Positions 1 through 8,416 of a stretch of 21,352 nt of DNA are shown piece by piece. The number at the start of each line of letters is the position of its first letter. The stretch's first letter is position 1. The translations under genes and the position numbers were made by a program. The stretch is from an uncultured Moraxella sp. GTDB taxonomy: Bacteria; Pseudomonadota; Gammaproteobacteria; Pseudomonadales; Moraxellaceae. Under the pieces are notes generated by a model. It was not told the DNA's origin and made no database searches. It saw nothing but the letters and a program-made list of their open reading frames with translations. The stretch spans positions 1 through 21,352 of the forward strand of contig CAKMOY010000218.1 in NCBI GenBank assembly GCA_927911235.1, written 5' to 3'.

Positions 1-258
1 CGTTCGAGGATTCCTGCTCCCAGACGGTCAAGCCCGACCGCAAGAATGTTCTTACTTGGCATTGATATCTCTATCATGCCATGTGCCACACTTCGCACAA
101 GTCCATTCTCTTATTCACAAACCTGCTCTACCTTCGGACTATTGCTGTCGATTTGACCGCAACACGAACAAGTTTGGGTAGTGTATTTCTCATTGACGAT
201 TTCAAAACGGCAACCTGCATTCTCGCATTTGTAGGTCAGTTGTCGTTTGAGATAAATT
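1..258 (-). pseudogene. tnpB: IS200/IS605-family TnpB (OrfB) C-terminal remnant
   Basis: Read on the minus strand, about 85 codons match the zinc-ribbon and RuvC-III tail of IS605-type TnpB, an RNA-guided nuclease. The pieces YKCENAGCRFEIVNEKYTTQ, CSCCGQIDSNSPK, REWTCAKCGTWHDRDINA and SKNILAVGLDRLGAGI are all visible, but in different frames. A base is missing after the SPK codons (G3 to G2), there is an in-frame TGA where arginine is expected, and an extra A follows the DRDINA motif. The two CxxC pairs and the catalytic Asp region can be recognised, but no open frame joins them. The gene also runs off the left edge, and nothing resembling the RuvC-I/II part is present. I read it as a dead fragment, although some indels may share the sequencing-error origin suspected elsewhere in the window. 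Confidence 0.8.
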
Positions 259-318
259 AAAAGCGTACAACTTAAAAAGTTATTTTACTATCTTTACAAC
301 AATAAAACCATAAAATTA

Positions 319-851
319 TTACGGATTGCTAGTTTTTTGTAATGAATAGTAACAATTTAACAAAACTATCACACTTAACACACCAAAAAACGCAAAAGAC
401 AACTGTGGTAAACTAAAACCCAAAAATGTCCAATCAATCACAGCACACTCGCCAGAGCCTGTAAACACTTCCTTGAACACCTGTGCAATCGGCAATGTGT
501 CCATCCAGTAGTTTAGACCCGGCCCGCACGCAGGTACTTCATCTGGTGGCAAGTTTTGTAACCAAATATGACGACCCGCCACACCCACCGACCACAAAAT
601 ACTCAGCAATGCCAAAACCATCAAAGACAATCTTGCACCGACTTTTCTGGGGTTCACCACAAAAGCGATAAAGGCAAAAACACCCATACCAATCAAACCG
701 ACACGCTGAAAATACACAAAGGACAAGGGTCTAAGCCGACCACTTTTTGCAAATAATAAGCAAAGCTCATGCCGACAACACTGCCCAAAGTCAACAAGCC
801 CGAAAGACCACGATAACTAAATACCTTGGTTAAAAATGAATTGTTTTTCAT
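319..851 (-). pseudogene. dsbB: Disulfide bond formation protein B, frameshifted
   Basis: DsbB is the inner-membrane quinone reductase that reoxidises periplasmic DsbA. The first frame starts at ATG 849-851 and gives MKNNSFLTKVFSYRGLSGLL, a first TM helix, and the redox motif DPCPLC. It breaks just after this motif. The rest (FQRVGLIGMGVFAF, three more TM segments, and the periplasmic loop with the second cysteine pair in PACGPG and GSGECA) is in another frame down to 319. Adding one T to the coding-strand T4 run (709-712) joins the halves into a 177-residue protein, the usual DsbB size with all four cysteines present. Without that base no functional DsbB would be made. The shorter downstream frame starts at a TTG and lacks CPLC, so it is not a sensible separate gene. 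It stands alone, without an evident operon partner. Confidence 0.88.
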
Positions 852-1006
852 ATCATGCTCAAAAGTCTAAAAAGATAGCGTTATTTTAGCACAAATTTAG
901 CAAAATAAGCGGACTAAAAAAACATTTTATTATAAAAAAACTACATAATAGATCTTTTAAGTTAAAAAATACTTAATAAAATAATCGCATAAACATATAA
1001 AAATTA

Positions 1007-1015
1007 TGCTAAAAT
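1007..1015 (+). promoter_or_regulatory. Putative extended -10 promoter for the GNAT-like gene
   Basis: TGCTAAAAT fits an extended -10 element (TGnTATAAT) 24 bases before the ATG at 1040. The surrounding 15-mer TTATGCTAAAATAAC recurs exactly before the lipoprotein gene near 12.9 kb, which supports its being a promoter type of this genome. No convincing -35 is seen. Confidence 0.45.
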
Positions 1016-1039
1016 AACACAAAAAACAAAGGAAACATC

Positions 1040-1479
1040 ATGCCACTAGAAGCCCTTGCCATCTCACGCCTTGATGCACTCACACATGCCAAAGAGCCGA
1101 TTAACCAAGCCGAACTAGAACAACGCCTGACCGCTCTGTATCTGGATTATCAAAATCCAGACAATTTCACGCATAACACAGAAACAAGCGAACAAATCGT
1201 CAAAATTTTGCAAGCATCTTGGCAACAAAATCCGCACAACTGTGCGTATTTGGGTATGTTTAACGGCAAGCCGATTGCCTGTGTTGGTTGTTTTGACGAT
1301 GGGGTCAATGAGCAACGCCGATTGCAATATTTGAGTGTACACCTTGCCAATCGTGGGCGTGGTATTGAACAAAAGTTTATCAAACAAGTCGTAATGGTGG
1401 AACGCAAAAAGGCATACGCCAATTTATGCCCGCAGAAACCACCATTCACCAAATTTTACAGCAATATGAATTAGGTTAA
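1040..1479 (+). pseudogene. Small GNAT/PanM-like acetyltransferase-fold protein, C-terminus frameshifted
   Basis: ATG 1040 follows the ribosome site AAGGAAAC. The frame encodes a soluble protein with the acetyl-CoA-binding style segment LSVHLANRGRGIEQKFIKQV, which resembles the V-x-x-x-x-R-x-x-G-x-G/A loop of GNAT enzymes. The as-read frame ends at 1474. One A added to the A5 run at 1406-1410 changes the tail to GIRQFMPAETTIHQILQQYE and ends at TAA 1477-1479, giving 146 residues. This tail looks more natural for a helix than the as-read KAYANLCPQKPPF tail. The size and the position of the loop recall the PanM/PanZ acetyl-CoA sensors, but catalytic residues cannot be confirmed by eye, so the function is left open. 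The restored stop codon directly abuts a repeat end at 1480. Confidence 0.55.
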
Positions 1480-1570
1480 GAGCCTATATTCACGACATGA
1501 CGCAGTAACTTTTTATAATTTTTAAAAACAAACTTTTATTTGCTTTTGCATAAAAAAATGGCTGAAAACC
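1480..1570 (+). repeat. Partial copy of a MITE-like element (left end)
   Basis: The segment starts GAGCCTATATTCACGACATG, closely matching the left terminus of the 1838-2041 element (GAAGCTGTATTCACAACATC) and then sharing GACGCAG/CACGCAG and GCTTTTGC further in. It is preceded by TAA, which fits the TNA target seen at the other copy. No matching right end is seen before the tRNA, so it appears to be a truncated or diverged copy. Confidence 0.5.
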
Positions 1571-1621
1571 TTAAAAACTGTACAAAAAATAACCAAACAA
1601 GCAAATATTTAAAAAAACAGT

Positions 1622-1650
1622 TTGACAAGACTTGGTTTTTTGGTTTAATA
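1622..1650 (+). promoter_or_regulatory. Promoter for tRNA-Phe
   Basis: A perfect -35 TTGACA (1622-1627) is followed after 17 bases by TTAATA (1645-1650) as -10. Transcription would start a few bases before the tRNA at 1668, as expected for a stable RNA gene. Confidence 0.55.
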
Positions 1651-1667
1651 GCGGCTCAAATGATTAT

Positions 1668-1742
1668 GGCGCGATAGCTCAGTCGGTAGAGCAACGGATT
1701 GAAATCCGTGTGTCGGCAGTTCGATCCTGCCTCACGCCACCA
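1668..1742 (+). tRNA. tRNA-Phe (GAA), with a 6-base anticodon loop as read
   Basis: The D-arm (GCTC-AGTCGGTA-GAGC), the anticodon stem ACGGA/TCCGT with GAA at 1701-1703, the T-arm GGCAG-TTCGATC-CTGCC and an encoded CCA at 1740-1742 define a phenylalanine tRNA. Two things are odd. The anticodon loop reads TTGAAA (1699-1704), one A short of the usual seven-base TTGAAAA, so the gene is 75 rather than 76 bases. The acceptor stem GGCGCGA/TCACGCC has a C5:A68 mismatch. The missing A sits in an A run, like the other indels of this window, so a sequencing error is more likely than a real six-base loop. It has its own promoter and a strong terminator downstream. Confidence 0.92.
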
Positions 1743-1802
1743 TCATTTTACAGTTTGAAAATTACAGCTTAAAAAAATTGGTTGATTGACTTTTTCATAA
1801 TA

Positions 1803-1832
1803 CCCAAATCTTTACAGATTTGGGCTTTTTTG
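1803..1832 (+). terminator. Rho-independent terminator after tRNA-Phe
   Basis: A perfect 9-bp stem CCCAAATCT / AGATTTGGG with loop TTAC is followed by CTTTTTTG. It lies 60 bases after the tRNA and just before the MITE-like element. Confidence 0.85.
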
Positions 1833-1837
1833 CCTTA

Positions 1838-2041
1838 GAAGCTGTATTCACAACATCACGCAGAATAAATTGTTATAAAATTATTTGATTAGTTTTTCTT
1901 GCTTTTGCTTGAAAAATGGTTAAATCTTGCTTTTCTGCGTTAAAAACTTATCTGATAGAATGACTATTCTCTAAGTTTTTGCCTTGAAAAGCTAGCGATT
2001 TATCCTATTTTTCAACGCAAAGACGTTATGAATACAGGTTC
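1838..2041. mobile_element. 204-bp MITE-like element with terminal inverted repeats and TTA duplication
   Basis: The left end GAAGCTGTATTCACAACATC and the right end read inward on the minus strand (GAACCTGTATTCATAACGTC) form imperfect terminal inverted repeats. TTA flanks both sides (1835-1837 and 2042-2044), consistent with a 3-bp TNA-type target duplication as known for IS1031-group IS5-family elements; that family assignment is inference. The inner half is itself strongly palindromic: GAAAAAT...ATTTTTC, TAAATC...GATTTA, GCTTTTC...GAAAAGC and AAAAACTTA...TAAGTTTTT nest around a centre near 1960. There is no coding frame of its own. The right-hand TTA is also the stop codon of the crotonase gene, so insertion left that gene's end intact. 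Confidence 0.65.
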
Positions 2042-2800
2042 TTATTTTTTTGTCAAAAACTGTTGCAAAATCATTTGGGCTTCTTCGCTTTGTAGTCTTT
2101 CGGCAAAACAAGCATTTTCTTGGTGGATTTTTGCCAAAATTGCCGTTGTGTGTCGCATTAATGCTTTGGTCTGTAGCACCGCTTGCACAGGTTTGTTGGC
2201 AAGCTCCACCGCTTTTTGGCGTGCGGTGGCAAGCACATCATCAGCATTATCAAAGGCAGTGTTAGCAATGCCAAAATTCACCGCTTGCTCGCCTATTAAG
2301 CCTTCATTCATCACAAACATACTAAAAGCTCGGTTGTAGCCGATTCGTTCGGTTAATAATAGGCTTGAACCTGCCTCTGGGACTAAGCCTAGATTGACAA
2401 AGGGTGTGAGCAGTTTGGCAGTTTTGCTGATATACACCAAGTCAGAATGTAACAACATGGTCGTGCCAATGCCAACTGCCGAGCCTGTAACGCTGGCTAC
2501 GATGGGTTTTGGAAATTCGCCCAAAAATTTGACAAAATCTAGGGCGTTAAAGGTCAAGTCAGCGTTTTGGCTAATCTCTACAAAGTCGGCAATGTCATTG
2601 CCTGCAGTAAAAAAATCGCCATTGGCACTGAACAAAACCACCTTGATGTTATCATCATGTAAGGCGTTTTGCATGGCAGTTTGTATGTCGTGATACATGG
2701 CGTTAGTGATGGCGTTTTTTTTTGGTTTTGGGGCGGTTTAAAAAATGATTTCTAATACACCGTCATGATTTTGTAAAAATGATGTGATTGTCCATAACAT
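2042..2800 (-). pseudogene. Enoyl-CoA hydratase/isomerase (crotonase) family protein, 5' region disrupted
   Basis: The open part, from ATG 2696-2698 to TAA 2042-2044 (218 residues), is a crotonase-fold protein: SANGDFFTAGNDIADF forms the first oxyanion-hole region and VTGSAVGIGTTMLLHSDLVY the second, followed by NLGLVPEAGSSLLL. Crotonases are normally about 250 residues and start with a strand ending in N-R-P. That strand is visible upstream: ATG 2798-2800 gives MLWTITSFLQNHDGVLEIIF and then meets an in-frame TAA at 2738-2740, exactly where NRPKT is readable in another frame among T6, A3 and A9 runs. Several indels therefore damage the N-terminus. A second ATG at 2793-2795 has better ribosome-site spacing but reads a different frame, so the true start is unclear. 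The reaction is probably hydration or isomerisation of an enoyl-CoA; the substrate cannot be told. Confidence 0.82.
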
Positions 2801-2834
2801 TTCCTTATCAAAAAAGCCTTGTCAAAGCATTGTA

Positions 2835-4631
2835 TCACAATTTTTTGCCTTGAAAACCAACATTTTTATCATCTAAAGACAATGTTTGTTGGTGAAAATC
2901 GGTCAAAGTATTGCGATGACCGACACTTATCATCAGCACATTTGGCAAATGGGTTTTGACTAACTGGTACAGATGGGCTTCGGTCATCTCGTCCAATGCC
3001 GAAGTAACTTCGTCCATCAGCAACACCTTTGGCTCTGCCAATAGCACTCGCAAAAAAGCGATACGTTGTTGTTCCCCAGGGGATAAACGTTGTTGCCAAT
3101 CATCAGTTTGGTTTAATTTTTCTTGTAAATAATCTAAACGACACAACGCCAAATAGGGTAATAATTTGTCGTCTTTTACGTCCGCAAAACTGTCGTCAGG
3201 GTAGCAAATTGCCTGCTTTAGCGTGCCTTGTGGCAAATACGGACGTTGTGGCACAAACATCACGTCTGATTTATGCGGTAGATAAATCCTGCCTTCGCTG
3301 TCAAATCGCCAAAGATTTGCCAATAATCGCAACAAAGACGTTTTACCACAACCGCTTAAGCCTTTGATTAACAGGCTATCGCCTTGTTTGAGTTGTAAAT
3401 TTAACTGGGTAAATAAGGGTTTGCCGTCCGCCAAATATAAGCCCACATTGTCCAAAATCACGCCATCATCATGGCTAAGGCGTTCGGCTTGTTTGGTGGG
3501 TTTTTGGTTTTGTACAGCGTTAAAAAATCCGTCCAAACGCTCAAGTCTGGCTTGATAAGCGGTAAACTCTTCATAAAAATTGCGAAAAAATGATAAGGCT
3601 CGTTGCAGACGGTTAAAGGCTTGCACCGTTTGGTGCATATCGCCGATGGTGGCTTGCCCTGCAAAAAAGCGTGGGGCTTGGAGCATAAGCGGTAACAGTT
3701 GCACGCCTTGGGTTAAGCCATTGTTAAAACTGTTTAATCCCAACGAGCGATAGACGATTTTCCAACGGTTATCAATGATGTGTTTAAAATGGTGTTGTAG
3801 ATTTTGTTTTTCCAATTTTTCGCCATCATAAAAAGCGATACTTTCGGCATGATTGCGAATACGAATGAGCGAAAAACGGTAATTACCGTTCAGCCGTTCG
3901 TTATCAAAGTTGAGCTTAATCAATGGATTACCAATCCACATCGCACCAAAAGTCGCCAAAATCGCAAAAATAAACACAAAAAATACCATGCCTTTGGGAA
4001 TCTCAAATCCAAACAGCACCATCAAACCTGACAAACCCCATAGCACAATGGTAAATTCAATGGCAGACACCACCGAATTAATCATGCCACGCACAAACTC
4101 CACCGTGGTTGTGATAAAGTCTTGGGCATCTTGCTGGATACGTTGGTCAATGTTATCGGGGCGTTGTTGGCTCATTTGTAGGTGATAATAATGTTTATGA
4201 CTTAGCCATTGATTGAGCAAGGCTTGGTTAAACCGCTCTAACCAGCGGATTTTGAACACTTCTTCAAACCATTGGTCAATCACACCGTTAATAATTCGCA
4301 CCACCAAGAGCAACGCATTTAACCCTGCAAAAAACCAAAAAGCGTCTAATTGTTTTTTTTCTAAGGCACTGTATAAGCCATTATAAAAAAAGGTATTGAG
4401 AACGCTAAATCGCACTTCTAATAACAACAAAACAAGCATAATCACCATAAGGGCGATAATTTTGGAGGCGTTATTTTTATCAATACAAGGTTTGATAACT
4501 TGATAAAACTGTTTGCCAAAGTACGTATTTTTTAGGCTAAGAACCAACAATCCGCCCACGATTACCACGCCAAAAAAGGTTTGTAATAACCAAATCGGCG
4601 TACCATACAGTTCAATTTGCCATTTTTGCAT
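2835..4631 (-). CDS. YddA/SbmA-type ABC transporter, fused permease and ATPase
   Basis: From ATG 4629-4631 (598 residues; MQKWQIELYG, with the purine-rich AAAGAAAGAAACG just upstream) the N-terminal two thirds hold about six TM helices of the SbmA/BacA-like permease type, and the C-terminal third an ABC ATPase. Walker A GLSGCGKTS, signature LSPGEQQRIAF, Walker B VLLMDEVTSALD and the switch histidine in SVGHRNTL are all intact. The frame is open to a TTG at 4706, but that start has no ribosome site. This family (YddA, vitamin B12/ABCD-like) works as a homodimer in the inner membrane. The gene lies about 100 bases downstream of the siderophore receptor on the same strand, so a part in siderophore or peptide traffic is a reasonable inference, not shown. 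TGATAAAAT upstream could be its own -10. Confidence 0.9.
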   Translation of the reverse strand: MQKWQIELYGTPIWLLQTFFGVVIVGGLLVLSLKNTYFGKQFYQVIKPCIDKNNASKIIALMVIMLVLLLLEVRFSVLNTFFYNGLYSALEKKQLDAFWFFAGLNALLLVVRIINGVIDQWFEEVFKIRWLERFNQALLNQWLSHKHYYHLQMSQQRPDNIDQRIQQDAQDFITTTVEFVRGMINSVVSAIEFTIVLWGLSGLMVLFGFEIPKGMVFFVFIFAILATFGAMWIGNPLIKLNFDNERLNGNYRFSLIRIRNHAESIAFYDGEKLEKQNLQHHFKHIIDNRWKIVYRSLGLNSFNNGLTQGVQLLPLMLQAPRFFAGQATIGDMHQTVQAFNRLQRALSFFRNFYEEFTAYQARLERLDGFFNAVQNQKPTKQAERLSHDDGVILDNVGLYLADGKPLFTQLNLQLKQGDSLLIKGLSGCGKTSLLRLLANLWRFDSEGRIYLPHKSDVMFVPQRPYLPQGTLKQAICYPDDSFADVKDDKLLPYLALCRLDYLQEKLNQTDDWQQRLSPGEQQRIAFLRVLLAEPKVLLMDEVTSALDEMTEAHLYQLVKTHLPNVLMISVGHRNTLTDFHQQTLSLDDKNVGFQGKKL

Positions 4632-4733
4632 AAACGTTTCTTTCTTTGATGGATTTTGATAAATTTTGATGTGAAAAAAAACCGCCGATTTTATCAAAAA
4701 CGACAAAATGCAACGGCTTTTTTGACAGTATAA

Positions 4734-6869
4734 TTAGAATTGGTAACTTAATGTCATGCGATACGAGCGTGGGTCGCCATACGTTACCATAGACGCATTT
4801 GGTGATGTGCCAGAGTAGTAATCTTCATCGGTAACGTTTTGTACCATCATGCCCAGTCGCCATTTGTCCGCTTGATAACCTGCTTCTAAATCTAGCAAGT
4901 TATAGCTTGGCAAATCAATGCTCACAGCACCACGTTCGGCATGGTGTGCGTCTTCGTGGCGATACATACCGCCCACGTACCAGCCTTTTTGTGATGGGTC
5001 AAAGTAGTATTGAGTGCCTAGACTGTAGGTGTTTTTTGGTACATGGTTAATGCGTTGTCCGACACGGTAGTTTGATTTTGCGGTCGCTTTGATAACGTCT
5101 GCGGTCGGAATATAACTGTAACTTGCCGATACGTTCCATTGGTCGTTAAGCATGGCTTTGACTTCGGCTTCATAGCCTTTGGTATTTTGTTCGCCAACTG
5201 CGACATAATAATCGCCATTGCTTTCGGCAACATCTTTACGAGTCAAATCATAATAACTTAACGTGCCTTGAATGCGTTGGTCAAGGCTTTGTAATTTGAC
5301 ACCGACTTCAAACTGTTCGCCTGTTTCTGGGTCTAGGATACTGCCGTCTTGTCCTTTGTCCGTAGTTGGTAAAAATGACGTGGCGTAGCTCACATACGGA
5401 GCGACCATATTGTGCCAGTCATACATCACAGACGCATTGGCGGTAAAGGCGTTGTCTGAGTTTTTGGTGGTTAAACCTGTTCTTCGGCTGTCGCTTTGTA
5501 CTTGTGACCAATCATAGCGACCGCCTACACTGACAAGCCATTGGCTATCGTCATCAAAGCCTTTGGTTCGCATGGTATTTTTGGCATACAGACCGACATA
5601 TTGTAAATGGTTTAACGCATGATTGTTGTGCATGACTAAAGCCGATGTGCAGTTGTTATTTGCCGATTGTGGATTGTTCAAATCCATCGTGCCAAAGGTA
5701 CAAGTATAAAACGCATAATCACTCCGCTCTCTAAACCCATCAACCCCAACCATCACATCATGACTGACATTGCCAGTATAAAAACTTTTATTCACATTGG
5801 TGTCCAATGACAAAATAGTATCTTGTTTTAACTGGTCATTGAGCTGTCTTCTCATCACCGAGCCTGTCATCGGTCTTGCAGTGTTTGCCAATACGGCTGA
5901 ACCATCGGCTTCACGTTTGGTAAAAGCAAAGTTTTGTTTTAAATGCCAATCATTATCAAAATCATGATTTAGCTGATAACCCAAACGCACACTTTCATCA
6001 TTCAAATAACGATTTGGGTCGCCAAAGAAAAAGTTACTTGGATAATTTTTATACACATTATTTTGGCTTGGCATGCCTTGCTGACGCACATATTTACTGG
6101 CTTGATAACTTGCCAACAACGTCATATCGGTTTTGTCATTGAGATTAAAATGATAAGACGGTGCGATATAATAGTTTTTAAAATACACATCATCGGTTGG
6201 GTCGTCCGAGTCCGCTACACGCCCATTGATACGAAACGCCCCATCAGTGCTGTTATTTTTGGCATAATTGACATCAAAAGCCCCTTGGATAAAGCCATCA
6301 CTACCAGCAGAAATGCTCACTTCCTGAAAACTATTGGCTTTGGGTTTTTTGGTGGTTAAATTCACCACACCTGCTGGCATTAACTGTCCAAATCCGACCG
6401 AATCAGGGCCTTTTACCACTTCCACCGACTCAAGTCCTGACACATCAAAACTGTTCAAAAAATTGGTAGAAGTTGCCGTACGCATACCGTCAATCATCAC
6501 TTGCGAGTTTGCCAATTGTCCACGAATGACAAAATCGTCCCAACCCCGTCTACCATACTGCCCTGTACTCACGCCCGCCACGCCTTTTAAGGCTTCGGAT
6601 ACGGTGGTGGCTTGTTTTTGCTTAAGCTGTTCTTCGGTAATCACCGACACAGATTTGGCAGTTTCAAATAACGAATCGTTAGACTTTAACAGATTGGGAG
6701 CAACGGTGGTAACGTAGTCTTTTTCGGCATCTGAGCGAGTGGCTTGGATAGAGATGGTGTCTAGCGTGGTGGTAGGTTCGGTGGTTGTTGTGGTATCATC
6801 TGCCAAAACCGACTGACTTGCCATACCCATCAACATCGGCACTAGGACTGCTAACGATTGTTTTTTCAT
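4734..6869 (-). CDS. TonB-dependent siderophore receptor
   Basis: ATG 6867-6869 gives a clean signal peptide, MKKQSLAVLVPMLMGMASQS followed by VLADD, and a protein of 711 residues; the frame is open to an upstream TTG at 6893 without merit. The plug domain follows: TLDTISIQATR (TonB-box region), VSVITEEQLKQKQATTVSEA, FVIRGQLANSQVMIDGM and VEVVKGPDSVGFGQLMPAGV. The rest is a 22-strand-type beta-barrel ending in SYRMTLSYQF with terminal Phe, the outer-membrane sorting signal. It resembles the FhuA/FpvA siderophore receptor class (hydroxamate or mixed type), but the ligand cannot be read from sequence. A Fur-box-like site about 65 bases upstream predicts iron repression. The YddA-like exporter follows on the same strand. 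Confidence 0.93.
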   Translation of the reverse strand: MKKQSLAVLVPMLMGMASQSVLADDTTTTTEPTTTLDTISIQATRSDAEKDYVTTVAPNLLKSNDSLFETAKSVSVITEEQLKQKQATTVSEALKGVAGVSTGQYGRRGWDDFVIRGQLANSQVMIDGMRTATSTNFLNSFDVSGLESVEVVKGPDSVGFGQLMPAGVVNLTTKKPKANSFQEVSISAGSDGFIQGAFDVNYAKNNSTDGAFRINGRVADSDDPTDDVYFKNYYIAPSYHFNLNDKTDMTLLASYQASKYVRQQGMPSQNNVYKNYPSNFFFGDPNRYLNDESVRLGYQLNHDFDNDWHLKQNFAFTKREADGSAVLANTARPMTGSVMRRQLNDQLKQDTILSLDTNVNKSFYTGNVSHDVMVGVDGFRERSDYAFYTCTFGTMDLNNPQSANNNCTSALVMHNNHALNHLQYVGLYAKNTMRTKGFDDDSQWLVSVGGRYDWSQVQSDSRRTGLTTKNSDNAFTANASVMYDWHNMVAPYVSYATSFLPTTDKGQDGSILDPETGEQFEVGVKLQSLDQRIQGTLSYYDLTRKDVAESNGDYYVAVGEQNTKGYEAEVKAMLNDQWNVSASYSYIPTADVIKATAKSNYRVGQRINHVPKNTYSLGTQYYFDPSQKGWYVGGMYRHEDAHHAERGAVSIDLPSYNLLDLEAGYQADKWRLGMMVQNVTDEDYYSGTSPNASMVTYGDPRSYRMTLSYQF

Positions 6870-6933
6870 AAAATGAGCCTTTTTGATTGACAAAAAAAAG
6901 CAACATGACCCCTTTGTTGAGGAATATCATATT

Positions 6934-6953
6934 GCTAATGATAATGACTATTA
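6934..6953 (-). promoter_or_regulatory. Fur-box-like operator of the siderophore receptor
   Basis: GCTAATGATAATGACTATTA consists of overlapping NATWAT hexamers and agrees well with the consensus GATAATGATAATCATTATC. It lies 65-85 bases upstream of the TonB-dependent receptor start, in the avtA-receptor gap. Iron-dependent repression by Fur is the expected role. Confidence 0.7.
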
Positions 6954-7019
6954 TTTTAACTTTTTTGTTAAAAAATTGCTATTATTTTTAACAAATTGTT
7001 AATCAACACTTGTCAATTA

Positions 7020-8329
7020 TCACACCATTTCCCCACGATACACCGCTTTGACAACATCACCAATGCAAGCAATGCCTTTGGCAAGCGTGTCATCATGTTG
7101 GGCGATACTCATGCGGATACATTCGTGGGCGTGGCGGTAGTTGGCGGTGTCTAGCCCCACAAAAAATGTTCGCTTGGAATAATCAGCGTGCCTTTTTCTT
7201 TTAAAATTTGGTACAAACGCTGGGTGCTGATTGGCAAATCTTTGAACCAAATCCACAAAAATATCGCCCCTTCAGGCTTGTGAATTTTGACTTGGGGAAG
7301 GTCGGCAAAAGTTTGTTTTAACAAACCAATGGCAAAGGCAGATTGTTTGGCATAAAATGGGCGAATGTGATTGAGCGACAAGTCTTGAATTGTGTCATTT
7401 GCCAACAATGCCTTGACAATCGCACCGCCAAAACGTGTCGGTGCAAGGTTAATAATCGCATTAAGACTGCTAATCGCTTTAACAATCTCTGGGCGAGCCA
7501 CGACAATGCCTGTCCGCACGCCTGCTAGACCGATTTTTGACAAACTAAAACATAGCACAATGTTATCATGCCACGTCAAAGTGGTGTCGGTGTGGATAAT
7601 GTGTGGAAACGGCATACCATAGGCATTGTCAATAATCAGTGGAATTTGGTACTGTTGGGCGATTTTGTCAAGTTGTGCCATTTCGTCATCGGTCAGCACG
7701 TTGCCTGTCGGATTGGTCGGACGAGAGCAACAAATCGCCCCAATATCGCCATTTTGCAAGGCTGGCAAGCTGTTTAATTTGTCAAAATCCACTCGGTATT
7801 TAAAAAATCCTGTTTCACCATTATGGCTAACATCATCAATGGCAGGTTCAACCGCCACAAAATGCGAATCATCAACATGAGCGTCCGCATAGCCGATATA
7901 CTCTGGGGCGAGTGGTAGCAAAATCGCCTTGTCATGCCCATCGGCATATTTTCCGCTAAACAGATTAAACAGATAAAAAAATGCATTTTGTGAGCCATTG
8001 GTTAAGGCGATATTTTCTCGTGTCAAACCCCAATCATAATTGCGATTAAAAAAATCCACCAAGGTATCAATAAACCCCACATCACCTTGCGGTGTGGCAT
8101 AGTTGGCAACGCTGTCTAAGGCAATGTTGCGGTGCAAATCGTTTTCGCTTGCCACGATATTGTTTAGTATTTTTAAATATACTTCATTGACTTCTTTAAT
8201 AAATGCAGGATTACCACCGCCTAGCATATTGGTCGGTTGGTCGCTTGCCAACGCATTGCCCAAGTCGTCCATCAACTGTAAAATACCACTGTTTTGGGTG
8301 AATTTTTCACCAAATTTTGAAAATTGCAT
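7020..8329 (-). pseudogene. avtA: Valine-pyruvate aminotransferase, frameshifted near the C-terminus
   Basis: AvtA is a PLP enzyme that makes valine from 2-oxoisovalerate with alanine as donor. From ATG 8327-8329 the protein has the class I/II aminotransferase order: NMLGGGNPAFI, TNGSQNAFFYLFNLFSGKYA, CCSRPTNPTGNVL, IDNAYGMPFP and the PLP lysine in CFSLSKIGLAGVRTG. The as-read frame stops early after IIPSEHFLWG. The true end (FFVGLDTANYRHAHECIRMS ... DVVKAVYRGEMV) is in the next frame and stops at 7020-7022. One extra T in the coding-strand T6 run (plus-strand 7161-7166) restores 436 residues, close to the E. coli length. The lost tail includes the conserved RMSIA segment and its arginine, so the as-read product would likely be inactive. 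It is divergent from the histidine kinase gene. Confidence 0.9.
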
Positions 8330-8416
8330 ACATTTGCCTTAATAAAAATAAAAATTTGCTGTTTTGTTAAAAATTGCCTATTATAACAAGGATTTTGGCA
8401 AAAAAGCGGATAATCT

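Noticed and set aside
2028..2339. Rightward ORFs opposite the crotonase gene
   Set aside because: No ribosome site; Cys/Ser-rich translation typical of an antisense shadow of a real gene.
7020..7256. A separate 78-residue ORF downstream of avtA
   Set aside because: Its second half is plainly the C-terminus of AvtA in a shifted frame; it has no own start with a ribosome site.
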